Source: CAYFZR01 sp964347835 [NCBI: uncultured archaeon]
Lineage (GTDB): Archaea > CAYFZR01
Direction of reading: 5' to 3'
Length of the DNA: 49,082 bases
Assembly (NCBI GenBank): GCA_964347835.1
Contig: CAYFZR010000014.1
Coordinates: 1 to 49,082, forward strand
This document shows, piece by piece, positions 16,868-24,918 of the stretch (position 1 is its first letter; every line of letters begins with the position of its first letter). The translations under genes were made by a program, and so were the position numbers. The notes under the pieces are model-generated. The model was not told where the DNA came from and did not search any database. It was given only the letters and a program-made list of their open reading frames with translations.

Positions 16868-17218
16868 CTAAACAGAGCCCTTTCTTGAATAAGTCCATTC
16901 CATCAAAGGCATTATCGCCTTTCTTAATTCTTCTCCGTCTTTTGTAAGGGAATATTCTACTCTTGGGGGGATTTCTGCAAATGTTTTCCTTTCAATAAGC
17001 CCTCCCTTTTCTAATTCTTTTAGTCTATCGGCTAAAGTTTTTGGACTAATATCTCCTAATTTTCCTTTAATTTCGTTGTATCTTATATTTTTGTGGTTGC
17101 CAATAATAGCTATAATTTGTAGGGTCCACTTTTTGCTGATGGTATTAATTATGCCCTCTAACGGGCATAAACATACATCATTAGCGGTTTTACATTCAGA
17201 TTTGCTTTCTTCTTGCAT
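16868..17218 (-). CDS. HxlR-family winged-helix transcriptional regulator
   Basis: 116 residues. The family signature CPLEGIINTISKKWTLQII is present, followed by the recognition region SPKTLADRLKELEKGGLIERK and the wing PPRVEYSLTKDGEEL. HxlR proteins are dimers that sense redox or small molecules, often through an N-terminal Cys. Here Cys9, Cys16 and Cys18 precede the DNA-binding part. A 20-base palindrome 34 bases upstream of its ATG suggests autoregulation and joint control of the divergent 26-residue ORF. The regulated signal is unknown. Confidence 0.85.
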   Translation of the reverse strand: MQEESKSECKTANDVCLCPLEGIINTISKKWTLQIIAIIGNHKNIRYNEIKGKLGDISPKTLADRLKELEKGGLIERKTFAEIPPRVEYSLTKDGEELRKAIMPLMEWTYSRKGSV

Positions 17219-17251
17219 AGTCGGTTACCTCTATTATAGTTGCTGTATAAC

Positions 17252-17271
17252 TTTAAACTTTATAGTTTAAA
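17252..17271. promoter_or_regulatory. palindromic operator between the HxlR gene and a small divergent ORF
   Basis: TTTAAACT and AGTTTAAA form a perfect 8-base inverted repeat with a 4-base TTAT spacer. It lies in the divergent promoter region, overlapping TATA-like sequence, 34 bases from the HxlR start and 46 bases from the small ORF. Inverted repeats in this position are usual for HxlR binding. The assignment is by position and symmetry. Confidence 0.5.
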
Positions 17272-17316
17272 TACTTTATAATTTATATCTACTTCATAAT
17301 ATGAAGAGGTAAGAAG

Positions 17317-17397
17317 ATGTGCATAGAATGTGTGTTACGCAAAGGTAAACAAAAAGAAAAAGAAAAAAAGGATAAGGATACCCCAAAAGATAAATGA
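17317..17397 (+). CDS. 26-residue CxxC lysine-rich peptide
   Basis: ATG 17317 is preceded by GAGGTAA and a TTATAATTTATAT promoter element. The product starts MCIECVLRKGK, a CxxC pair at residues 2 and 5, and then is almost entirely Lys, Glu and Asp. It is divergent from the HxlR regulator across the 20-base palindrome. The composition is low-complexity, so it could be spurious. The ribosome site, promoter and regulator arrangement support a real, possibly redox- or metal-binding, micro-protein. Confidence 0.45.
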   Translation: MCIECVLRKGKQKEKEKKDKDTPKDK

Positions 17398-17442
17398 GTA
17401 GAAGGAGGTAACCACCCGAGCCACGTTCCAAAACGCTGCATT

Positions 17443-17889
17443 TCACAAATGCTTTAACATTATTACTGCGTCTTCGCCGTTGAAATAGTATCTCGGAACT
17501 TTCCTCGTTTCTATGAACCCGAGTGATTTGTACATTATTCTTGCTGCTGAGTTACTCTCTCTAACCTCCAGTTTTAGGGATTTTACATTTATGGCCCTAA
17601 GTTCATCCATTAGTCGGAGAACTAGAGCCTTACCAATGCCTTTCCTCCTCCATATAGGATCTACAGCCAATTTCAAGAGATGACCTAAGTCTTTATACTC
17701 TAAAACGTGAATGGAGTATCCTACAACTTCTTTATGAACCGCAGCAACCCAGCAGCCTTTAGGATGCCAGGAAAGCATATATTCTAACGCTTGATGTGAC
17801 CATGGCTCCGGAAAGGAGAGTTGTTCTATCTCCTTTACCCTTATAAGATCTGCATGCGTCATTCTTCGTATAACGATCTGGCTTTTCAT
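17443..17889 (-). CDS. rimI: N-alpha-acetyltransferase, RimI/Ard1 type (GNAT)
   Basis: 148 residues covering one complete GNAT domain. The acetyl-CoA loop is WRRKGIGKALV, and the C-terminal strand LKLEVRESNSAARIMYKSLGF followed by RYYFNGEDAVIML is diagnostic of RimI/Ard1. Archaeal members acetylate protein N-termini. It lies immediately downstream of the tRNA-Arg gene on the same strand. Confidence 0.88.
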   Translation of the reverse strand: MKSQIVIRRMTHADLIRVKEIEQLSFPEPWSHQALEYMLSWHPKGCWVAAVHKEVVGYSIHVLEYKDLGHLLKLAVDPIWRRKGIGKALVLRLMDELRAINVKSLKLEVRESNSAARIMYKSLGFIETRKVPRYYFNGEDAVIMLKHL

Positions 17890-17911
17890 TTTTCTCTACA
17901 ATTTTGTATAA

Positions 17912-17986
17912 CGGGCGTGCAGGGATTTGAACCCTGGACACCCGGGTCCGAAGCCCGGTGCTCTATCCTGGCTGAGCTACACGCCC
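17912..17986 (-). tRNA. tRNA-Arg (anticodon TCG)
   Basis: A 75-base cloverleaf on the minus strand. The acceptor stem GGGCGTG pairs with CACGCCC with discriminator G at 17912. The D stem is GCTC/GAGC. The anticodon stem CCGGG/CCCGG encloses loop CTTCGGA, giving anticodon TCG. The T stem is CAGGG/CCCTG with loop TTCAAAT. No intron is present and CCA is not encoded. Confidence 0.95.
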
Positions 17987-18023
17987 ACGTCGAAAAGTCT
18001 CGGCTGAGTCTTTGAAGATATCA

Positions 18024-18434
18024 CTAATCTACTGAGGTGGTGGTTAATTTTACATGCTTAACTCCTTTAATACTCATCATCTTTTCGGTTAACTCACGGA
18101 TTCTTTTTGAATCGCCCCTAACTATGATCACCTCTAAGCAGTTTTCCTCTTTCAGATGTATGTGTATGGAGGTGTCTATTACGTCGTGATACTTATGTCC
18201 CAGTTCTGTTAACGTTTCTAAGACGCCCTTTTGATCGTGATCGAAAAGCATCGTTATTGATCCGGCATGATCTCCCCCTAGTTCGCTCATCCATTTGTAA
18301 TCTGCGATATAGTCCCTTATAGCGTCTCTTAATGCCTCTGATCTGCTAGTATACCCTCTTTTTTCCATAATGCCGTCAAATTCTTTGAGAAGGTTGCTTG
18401 GAATAGATATGCTAATCCTCTCTACCCTTGACAT
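18024..18434 (-). CDS. nikR: nickel-responsive regulator NikR
   Basis: 136 residues. The N-terminal ribbon-helix-helix (RISISIPSNLLKEFDGIMEKRGYTSRSEALRDAIR) binds DNA. The C-terminal ACT-like domain keeps all four high-affinity nickel ligands: His80, His91, His93 and Cys99, exactly matching the E. coli spacing (76, 87, 89, 95). The tetramer binds operators when nickel is present. Likely targets are nikMNQO (dyad at 14237) and possibly cooS. It starts four bases after gltX ends, so it is transcribed as the second gene of a gltX-nikR pair. Confidence 0.93.
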   Translation of the reverse strand: MSRVERISISIPSNLLKEFDGIMEKRGYTSRSEALRDAIRDYIADYKWMSELGGDHAGSITMLFDHDQKGVLETLTELGHKYHDVIDTSIHIHLKEENCLEVIIVRGDSKRIRELTEKMMSIKGVKHVKLTTTSVD

Positions 18435-18438
18435 GTTA

Positions 18439-20106
18439 TCACGGATGAGCGTAGTATGCTGTCACATCTTTATTTATTTTGTCGATCCTAACGAAACCGA
18501 ATCTCTCGAACTGAATAATTTCTCCTTCTTCAAGATCTAAACATGACTTCTCACATAATCCCTCTGCGATATCGCCTGTCGGCATGTGTACCTTACAAGG
18601 AATCCCCTCAGAAATCCATTGTATCTTTTTTACATCAAGTTTGTCTTCAATGTTACTTGCAATAAGAGGCTCTTTGCTTTTTAAAAAAACATTCATCAAA
18701 TCTTTTAGTCTTATTTCAGTTCCTATATCTAAAAATAATGCATCTTCCTTAGATATCATTAAATTTATAATATTATCTGATGGTTCTAAAACGTATTTTC
18801 TGAAGCCGCGTTCTGGATGGTCAGGATGGAAAGGAATGTGAGATTCTTTTTTCTCTTGAGCGTTGATTGATAGGAGCACAGGGTCTTTGACAAAAAAATA
18901 TCTTTTTGCTTTTGGATCTATTTTCTTTTTATTGTATGAGTATAAATTTTTCCAACTAACGGAAACATCGGAATCTTTAATACCAAAATCAATCACGAAT
19001 TCTCTTAGAGCGGTGGGATCGAATCCTCTTTTTTCGAGAGATTTGAGTGTTATTAATCTTGGATCGTCCCATCCGGTATATTCGCCTTTTTCTATTCCTC
19101 TTCTGACTTTTGAAGTACTCATTGAGACGCCTTCAACCGTAAGTTTACCATGATGAATGAATTCAGGCTTTTCCCAACTAAAATAATCATAAATAAAAAT
19201 TTGTTTTATTGTATTCCTCTCATGATCTTTACCTCTTAATACATGAGATATTTTCATTAAATGATCATCTATTGCAACTGAAAAGTTCATAAAAGGCCAT
19301 AATCTCGCTTTTTTTCTTGGATGATCATGTTCCACTATCCTTAAAGCACTCCAGTCCCTCACGTCTGTGAGAGAATGATTTAAATCTGTCTTGATCCTTA
19401 ATATAGCATCTCCTTCTCTGTAATAACCGTTGAACATATTTTCCCATCTTTCAAATTGCTCATCGTCTGTTAAATCCCTACAAGGACATGCAATTCCTTT
19501 AATTTGATAGTTCCATATCTCTTCTCCCTTACATTGACAAACATATGCTCTCCTGGTTTCTAATAACTTTTTAGCGTACTTATAATAAATATCTAAGCGA
19601 TCTGATTGATAATAGATTTCATCTGGGTTAACGTGAAGCCATTTTATGTCATCTAATATCATTTTATAAGCAGAAGGATCGACTCTCCTTGGATCGGTGT
19701 CTTCGTACCTGAGAATGAAGTCTCCATCGTATAATTTCTTGAACTCGTCGTTCAATACAACCGTTCTAGCATGCCCTATGTGGAGAGGTCCAGAGGGATT
19801 TGGCGAGAATCTAAGTCTAATTCTTTCATATTTTTCAATATTAGGAAGTTTGGGCAGTTCTTTTTCTTTTTTTGTTTCTATTAACTCAAATTCATATTCG
19901 GAGAGTAAATTTTCTTGTTCTTCTAAAGTAAGGGAGTTTACCCTACCAACCACGTCTTTCACTATTTTTGCTACCTCATTTATTCTTAATTTTGCTTCTG
20001 GAACCTCAGCAAGTACCTTTCCCATGACAGGATTTATATTTGCTCTCCCATTATGTTCTAATGCGTTTTTCAATGCGTATTTAAATGCTATTTCGTCGAT
20101 ATTCAT
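18439..20106 (-). CDS. gltX: glutamyl-tRNA synthetase, archaeal type
   Basis: 555 residues from ATG 20106 (MNIDEIAFKYALKNAL); a TTG at 20136 adds ten residues but has no better ribosome site. It is a class I synthetase: the HIGH motif is in SPNPSGPLHIGHAR and the KMSKS-type loop is VSMSTSK. The C-terminal half is the beta-barrel anticodon-binding domain of the archaeal/eukaryotic GluRS/GlnRS group. In archaea it usually charges both tRNA-Glu and tRNA-Gln, which is then corrected by GatDE. Length and domain order are normal. Confidence 0.93.
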   Translation of the reverse strand: MNIDEIAFKYALKNALEHNGRANINPVMGKVLAEVPEAKLRINEVAKIVKDVVGRVNSLTLEEQENLLSEYEFELIETKKEKELPKLPNIEKYERIRLRFSPNPSGPLHIGHARTVVLNDEFKKLYDGDFILRYEDTDPRRVDPSAYKMILDDIKWLHVNPDEIYYQSDRLDIYYKYAKKLLETRRAYVCQCKGEEIWNYQIKGIACPCRDLTDDEQFERWENMFNGYYREGDAILRIKTDLNHSLTDVRDWSALRIVEHDHPRKKARLWPFMNFSVAIDDHLMKISHVLRGKDHERNTIKQIFIYDYFSWEKPEFIHHGKLTVEGVSMSTSKVRRGIEKGEYTGWDDPRLITLKSLEKRGFDPTALREFVIDFGIKDSDVSVSWKNLYSYNKKKIDPKAKRYFFVKDPVLLSINAQEKKESHIPFHPDHPERGFRKYVLEPSDNIINLMISKEDALFLDIGTEIRLKDLMNVFLKSKEPLIASNIEDKLDVKKIQWISEGIPCKVHMPTGDIAEGLCEKSCLDLEEGEIIQFERFGFVRIDKINKDVTAYYAHP

Positions 20107-20168
20107 TATTTTGTCACATACCGTTAAATTTTTCAATTGAAATTATCCAAAGTTCAAGGGTGATTAAT

Positions 20169-21470
20169 ATGAGATATGGATCCGTCATATTAACCATACT
20201 TATCCTTACGGTTATACCTTCGCTAACCTTGATATATCATTTGGATGATATATTCTGGAGGGGTGTAGATTCTCACGCTGGAGAGGGTATTTTTTCAGAT
20301 TACGTAATATTTTTAAATGATTACTTAGACGGGCAAGATTCTGCAAATGTCACTTTTGACGCTCCAAAATTTGGAAAATACGAAATAAAATTACTTTGCA
20401 AGACCAAAGAAAAAGGTTGGTTAAAGGTAAGCATAAACGACAGTCCTAATCCTACGGTTTCTATTGAAAACAAGGATTGGGAATGGATATCTTTAGGACT
20501 CTATCCTCTCGGAAAGGGGCAGAACCAAATATCTGTTCGCCATAGTGGAAAGAAAAATTCTTATTTATATCTAAAGGCGATTGAAGTTGGAGGAAAAAGG
20601 TACAATATCGACGACATGAAAATTAGGGGAGTGGAGGTACCAAAAGGAGAGAAGATAATTAAAGATAAGGTTGTATTCTGGGACGATTACTGGATGTCGG
20701 ATGATTCTGCTACTGTTATATTTAATGCTCCCGAAAACGGGAAATATACTATATTTGCGAAATGCAAACTTGCGACTCCAGAAGATGGAGAGTACGATGA
20801 TCTCGATGAGGGATATCTGCAACCGGAAATAAACGGGTCTATCAAAGACTTAGTTACAATAACCAACAAAGAGTGGAGATGGATACCTCTCGGAAAGTAT
20901 TACATGAAAAAAGGACCTCACAAGGTCTTAGTATGTCAGAGGTCCAGAGATATACTCGGTTACTCTTATATTTACATGAAGGAAATCAAAATAATTGATG
21001 ACGAAGAATTCAGTTTTATGGATCCCGATCTCGAAGTTGCTCTTTTGAATGCAGATTTGAAAATAGTGTGCGGAAAAAACGCGCCTATTACCGATTACGA
21101 ATGCGCTTACCAAATTAAAGAATTCCTGTGGAATGATTTAGCGGTTAAATCTGAAATTATCATGGATACAGATGTAAATGAGAAAATACTAAAGAAAAAT
21201 TTGATCTTAGTCGGGGGTCCCGCAGTAAACAGTTTATCTTCCAGAATTAACAATAGAATTTATCCAAGGTTCATTAAAATTGACGATTCATGGTCTATAG
21301 ATGGTAAAGAGGGCATCGAAACAGGATGGAACACTGGATTAATCTCGATGGTAGATAACCCCAATAACCCAAATAACAAATTCTTGGTAATAGCAGGTAC
21401 GGATAGAGGTGGAACAATAAAGGCGAAGGACGGATTCTTAAGCGGAAAACTAAATACTGTTATCAAATAA
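20169..21470 (+). CDS. surface protein with two beta-sandwich repeats and an S-layer-like C-terminal module
   Basis: 433 residues from ATG 20169, preceded by GGGTGA. An N-terminal hydrophobic helix (about 4-22) acts as signal or anchor. Two tandem repeats follow (about 40-135 and 165-275), each with DDYxxxxDSAxVxFxAPxxGKYxI, a KxWxWIPLGxYxxxKGxxxxxV block and a terminal YLYxKxI strand, as in carbohydrate-binding-like beta-sandwiches. The C-terminal part (about 290-425) carries NLILVGGPAVNSLS and FLVIAGTDRGGTIKA, a module shared with the proteins at 30982 and 34994 and reminiscent of archaeal S-layer domains. It is probably exposed on the cell surface. It is divergent from gltX across only 62 bases. 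Confidence 0.65.
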   Translation: MRYGSVILTILILTVIPSLTLIYHLDDIFWRGVDSHAGEGIFSDYVIFLNDYLDGQDSANVTFDAPKFGKYEIKLLCKTKEKGWLKVSINDSPNPTVSIENKDWEWISLGLYPLGKGQNQISVRHSGKKNSYLYLKAIEVGGKRYNIDDMKIRGVEVPKGEKIIKDKVVFWDDYWMSDDSATVIFNAPENGKYTIFAKCKLATPEDGEYDDLDEGYLQPEINGSIKDLVTITNKEWRWIPLGKYYMKKGPHKVLVCQRSRDILGYSYIYMKEIKIIDDEEFSFMDPDLEVALLNADLKIVCGKNAPITDYECAYQIKEFLWNDLAVKSEIIMDTDVNEKILKKNLILVGGPAVNSLSSRINNRIYPRFIKIDDSWSIDGKEGIETGWNTGLISMVDNPNNPNNKFLVIAGTDRGGTIKAKDGFLSGKLNTVIK

Positions 21471-21483
21471 CATTCCAATCAAA

Positions 21484-22467
21484 TTATTCTTCTACCCATC
21501 GCTCAAAGATCTCCTGAAAGCCGAATTGGACAGTCGAGATCATTCCTATCAATGAAATAAACCAGAACGAAAAAAACCGATAAATTATAGTCTGAGTAGC
21601 TGCAACAGCCGTAGGTACTCCTAATAATACGTAAACACCAATGCTGGCCCCTTCAATCACGCCTAAACCTCCGGGTACCGGAACTAGACCAGATGTCCGA
21701 ATAATGATATATGCTATAATTACATAAACTATAGAAACTTCGAAACCAATCGCCCTGAAAATCACATAGTGTTTCAGCAACTCAATAGACCAGTAAACCG
21801 TAGAAAAGCCAACAATCAGATTAAAAATTTTCTTATCGGACCAAGCAAGCATTGTACTCAGTCGAAAATCCTTTAATTGATCTATCCACCTCTTGTCGCC
21901 TATGACACGGAACAATACCAGTCCAAATTTTGTGGAGATGCTTTCTCGCGAAATCGTATATACAATAGTAACAAAAACCCACACAAAAAACGCCAGAATG
22001 CCTAAAAGCGAGGCCGCTATATCTGGCCTGACTAAAATAGCAGATAAAAAAAACCCGATTGCTATTAAAACAATAAAAGGAATAGTTTCGATAATTCTTT
22101 CTCCTAAAACCGTACCAAAGCATGATCGGAAGGGAATACCGTACCTTCTTGTTAAAACATATGCTCGAATAGGCTCACCTCCAGAACGCACTGCGGGTGT
22201 TATGTTGTTGAAAAAACTTCCAATCAAAATCGCTTGAAAAATATTTCCTAACGTACAAGGATTACCCAGTTGATCTACCAATACTTTCCATCGCAACGTC
22301 CAGACGACTAAAGTAAAAATTTCAAGGAAAAAAACGAAAAGAATTAGAAGAGGGTCAGCCAAAGTTAAAGTCGATATGATGGCTGTTAAGTCAATGAAAT
22401 GTAAGAGTAAGAGCAGAAAACAAATTTGAGCCATAAATAGCAGGATATAAAACGCTTTTTTTCTCAT
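21484..22467 (-). CDS. UPF0104 / AglD-like integral membrane protein (LPG-synthase TM domain family)
   Basis: 327 residues from ATG 22467, preceded by GAGGT; TTG 22506 gives a longer but poorly supported start. About seven to eight hydrophobic helices are seen. Family motifs are TLRWKVLVDQLG, FFNNITPAVRSGGEPIRAYVL and GLVPVPGGLGVIEGASIGVYVLLG. The fold is shared with flippase- or lysyl-phosphatidylglycerol synthase-like membrane domains and with archaeal AglD-type proteins. A role in lipid or lipid-linked glycan transfer is inferred from the family. Its stop lies 13 bases beyond that of the surface-protein gene (convergent). Confidence 0.8.
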   Translation of the reverse strand: MRKKAFYILLFMAQICFLLLLLHFIDLTAIISTLTLADPLLILFVFFLEIFTLVVWTLRWKVLVDQLGNPCTLGNIFQAILIGSFFNNITPAVRSGGEPIRAYVLTRRYGIPFRSCFGTVLGERIIETIPFIVLIAIGFFLSAILVRPDIAASLLGILAFFVWVFVTIVYTISRESISTKFGLVLFRVIGDKRWIDQLKDFRLSTMLAWSDKKIFNLIVGFSTVYWSIELLKHYVIFRAIGFEVSIVYVIIAYIIIRTSGLVPVPGGLGVIEGASIGVYVLLGVPTAVAATQTIIYRFFSFWFISLIGMISTVQFGFQEIFERWVEE

Positions 22468-22850
22468 TAGAATTTTACCTCTTTTATTCTTCTTCTCATA
22501 CTCCAATATTGATATTGATTAATACAACTACAAAAATAATCTCATCTTTAGAAAAATAACCTACTGCATACTTTTACAAACTGGTTACCGAATGAATTCT
22601 TATATTGGATCAAGGTGTCTACCTCTTGGAGCTCACCACAAGTTCGCCGTGTATGGATCTCCATTCTAGCTTACTGTTTTTTAACTCTTTAATAACGCTA
22701 TTTGTATAAATTGCGAAAATTGTAATTATATGGGGGAAGACTGAAAGCCATCTTCTGCCATTCGAGGGCGCATTAGATACATTCCTCTTCATGCCCCCAG
22801 CGCCCTCTCATTTTAAGTAAGCACGAATATATTTCAAACCGGAGGGGAAC
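22468..22850. other. 383-base divergent intergenic region
   Basis: Lies between the UPF0104 gene and the DUF1059 gene. It is less AT-rich than its neighbours in the middle (about 22600-22680). A 38-codon minus-strand frame starting at 22664 (MEIHTRRTCGELQEV) has no ribosome site and is not called. The last part carries the GGAGGGG ribosome site of the next gene. No repeat or RNA fold was recognised. Confidence 0.3.
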
Positions 22851-23027
22851 ATGGCTAAAATGTTACGTTGCCGAGATGTAGGAATGGATTGCGATTTCGA
22901 GGCCCGTGCCGAAACTGAGGATGACCTCCTGGAGAAGGTTGTAGAACATGCCAAAACAGAGCACGGCATGAGTGAGATCTCTCCAGACATAGTTGTGAAG
23001 GTTAAAGCCGCAATAAGGGAAGTTTAA
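22851..23027 (+). CDS. DUF1059-family small protein
   Basis: 58 residues starting at ATG 22851 with a strong GGAGGGG ribosome site. The product has the family pattern LRCRDVGMDCDFEARAETEDDLLEKVVEHAKTEHG in outline: two Cys near the N-terminus (CRDVGMDC) and a conserved HAKTEHG. DUF1059 proteins are small, common in archaea and actinobacteria, and of unknown function; the Cys/His set may bind a metal. It is followed after 13 bases by the broken SRPBCC relic. Confidence 0.8.
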   Translation: MAKMLRCRDVGMDCDFEARAETEDDLLEKVVEHAKTEHGMSEISPDIVVKVKAAIREV

Positions 23028-23040
23028 GTTTGGGATTGCG

Positions 23041-23160
23041 TTGAGAAGAATCGAGAAAACCTATTCGTATTGAATCACTGTTGATAGGGTGTGGACTTTA
23101 TTAGAGGATGTTGAGAAGTATCCATTCTACTTAACCTTCATCAAGAGTGGGAGGATTACT
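23041..23160 (+). pseudogene. relic of an SRPBCC/polyketide-cyclase-like gene with an in-frame TGA
   Basis: Translation from TTG 23041 gives LRRIEKTYSY, a TGA at 23071-23073, then ITVDRVWTLLEDVEKYPFY and LTFIKSGRIT in the same frame. This strongly resembles the N-terminus of START-like SRPBCC proteins (an N-terminal strand, then a VDRVWxLLEDVEKYPxxxxFIKSGRI helix region). Similarity stops at about 23160, where the convergent gene ends, so about two thirds of the family length is missing. It is a decayed, truncated copy. The ligand cannot be inferred. Confidence 0.6.
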
Positions 23161-23431
23161 CAACTTCAATTTTTTTTCTCTTTTTTTCTTTAGTCAAATT
23201 TTCAGCGATTTTTTCGGAAATTTTCTCGAAAGGAGTATCTTCAAACAAAAATTTCTTTAGTTCAGCCGTCTTTTTCCAGAACAGTTCCTCATCACCAAAA
23301 GCAGCTAAAGCGATATTCATCTTATTTTCTTCTTCCATACTTTCCAAGTATTCGTTAATCTTTTGCATGCTTTCTATTGCGTTAGAAACGTTTTTAAACT
23401 CTCCGTATAGGATTATTCTCGCTCCAATCAT
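23156..23431 (-). CDS. 91-residue protein of unknown function
   Basis: Starts at ATG 23431, preceded by AAGGTG. The frame runs further upstream, but that part overlaps the ArsA-like gene and looks non-coding. The product begins with a beta strand (MIGARIILYGEF), then helical charged sequence, and ends in a very basic tail (KEKKRKKIEVE). No family is recognised. It is divergent from the ArsA-like ATPase with 63 bases between starts, so the two may be co-regulated. Confidence 0.55.
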   Translation of the reverse strand: MIGARIILYGEFKNVSNAIESMQKINEYLESMEEENKMNIALAAFGDEELFWKKTAELKKFLFEDTPFEKISEKIAENLTKEKKRKKIEVE

Positions 23432-23465
23432 ATTTTTACACCTTAACAAATGTAGATTAAATTGA

Positions 23466-23473
23466 TTTATATA
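23466..23473 (+). promoter_or_regulatory. TATA box for a leaderless ArsA-like gene
   Basis: TTTATATA is centred about 25 bases upstream of the ATG at 23495. This places the expected transcription start at or within a few bases of the ATG, and no ribosome site precedes it. The gene is therefore probably translated from a leaderless mRNA. Confidence 0.5.
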
Positions 23474-23494
23474 TGTTTTAAAGTATCTATAATC

Positions 23495-24673
23495 ATGCGA
23501 ATAATACTGATTTCTGGAAAGGGGGGGACTGGAAAAACTTCCTATGCAAGTATTACGGGCTATAAGTGTGCAGAAAAAGGATTGAAAACGCTGATAATAT
23601 CGACGGATCCTGCTCATTCTCTGGGAGACTCCCTCGATATCGAACTTACTGGAGAGCCAAAAAAGGTTATGGATAATCTTTATGCCTTAGAAGTAGATAT
23701 AAATAACGAATTTAGAATCTGGTGGAATAGCGCGGGAGAGTACATAAAAAAGTTTTTAATGTCTAGGGGTCTCGAGAAGGCCTTCGTAGATGAATTTTCA
23801 GTACCTCCGGGTTTCGATGAAATTCTTGGCTTGCTAAAAATAAGAGATTTTTTGAAGAGCGATTACGATATAATTATTGTCGACATGGCTCCCACAGGAA
23901 ATACCTACCGTCTTTTATCTCTGCCTGATCTTCTCGAGGCTTACGGACTAAGATTAATAGAGATTGAAAGAAAAGTGGTGGGAGTGGCGAGAAGGTTTCA
24001 ATTTGCGACTTCCATTCCTATGCCGCCTGATGATGTTTATGTGGAGATTTTAAATTTATACGAAGAAATGAAAAAATTAAGAGTCTTGTTGTCTGATCCA
24101 AAACAAACGACTATTCGAGTAATCACCACACCAGAGGTAATGTCTATCAAGGAGACTCTCAGGATAGCTACCTTTTTAGATCTATACAATATAGCGCTAG
24201 AAGCAATCGTAGTAAATAGAATAATACCGGATGTTATTTCAGAACCGTTTTTTAGAGAATGGAAAGAGTCCCATAGAAAAAATATTGAAGAGATTGAAAA
24301 AATCTTTAAAGATACAGAGATATTTAAGATGCCATTATTCTCCTTCGAAATCAGGGGATTAGATCAGATAAAAAAAGCCTCAGATATGGTCTACGATAAC
24401 AAAGATCCTAAATGGCTTATAAAACCAAGGAGCCCTCATAAAATTATTAGAGATGAAAAAACAAATCAAACAATAATACAAATAAAATTTCCAGAGGGTT
24501 TCGAAAAAAAAGATTTTACCTTATTCCAAGAAGAAGACGAGTTGTTGATACACGTAGGAAAGATGATTAGAAGGATAAGTCTGAGAGATTTAAAAGGAGA
24601 CGTAGTGAAATCTAAATTCAGGGATAATAGACTGGAAATCTTCATGCAGAATGATTCAAACTATTCAAAATAA
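23495..24673 (+). CDS. ArsA/Get3-family ATPase with C-terminal HSP20-like domain
   Basis: 392 residues from ATG 23495. The deviant P-loop is SGKGGTGKTS (about 7-16), switch I is STDPAHSLGDSL and switch II is VDMAPTGNTYRLLSLP. Residues about 310-385 look like the small alpha-crystallin-like domain often fused to archaeal ArsA proteins (IIQIKFPEGFEKKDF then ELLIHVGKMIRRISL). The Cys residues that bind arsenite in ArsA are absent, and there is no CxxC. A role in arsenite pumping is therefore unlikely. A chaperone or membrane-protein targeting role like Get3 is possible. Confidence 0.85.
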   Translation: MRIILISGKGGTGKTSYASITGYKCAEKGLKTLIISTDPAHSLGDSLDIELTGEPKKVMDNLYALEVDINNEFRIWWNSAGEYIKKFLMSRGLEKAFVDEFSVPPGFDEILGLLKIRDFLKSDYDIIIVDMAPTGNTYRLLSLPDLLEAYGLRLIEIERKVVGVARRFQFATSIPMPPDDVYVEILNLYEEMKKLRVLLSDPKQTTIRVITTPEVMSIKETLRIATFLDLYNIALEAIVVNRIIPDVISEPFFREWKESHRKNIEEIEKIFKDTEIFKMPLFSFEIRGLDQIKKASDMVYDNKDPKWLIKPRSPHKIIRDEKTNQTIIQIKFPEGFEKKDFTLFQEEDELLIHVGKMIRRISLRDLKGDVVKSKFRDNRLEIFMQNDSNYSK

Positions 24674-24918
24674 AAAAACCTAATGAGCGTAATAAAACGC
24701 GCCACCCTTGTTGTTCAATCTTAAAATGTGATTAAAGAAGACATTAAATTAAAGAGGTCAGTAAACTACCGCTCAGCGCTCATAGGGCTCATCATCAAAT
24801 CAGACCCAATTCTTCATCATCGAGGTATTTTTTATTTATCTCCTCATTTTCTCATTCTGCTCCCTGCCCTTTAATATTTTTCCCATGATTAAATCAATTC
24901 AAATGACTCTTTTACACT
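24674..24918. other. intergenic region with a possible gene-tail relic
   Basis: 245 bases between convergent genes. On the minus strand a short frame ending in TGA at 24795-24797 reads EINKKYLDDEELGLI, which looks like an acidic protein C-terminus but has no start. No terminator hairpin or repeat is convincing. Confidence 0.2.

Noticed and set aside
3579-17444. A 15-base identity, AAAACGCTGCATTTC, at 3579-3593 and 17430-17444
   Set aside because: About one such match is expected by chance in 49 kb, and the flanks are unrelated.
19697-20140. 147-codon plus-strand frame opposite gltX
   Set aside because: Antisense shadow of the conserved synthetase; Ser/Phe-rich and without a start signal.
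22551-22664. 38-codon minus-strand frame beginning MEIHTRRTCGELQEV
   Set aside because: No ribosome site or promoter and no recognisable motif; could be real but cannot be supported.
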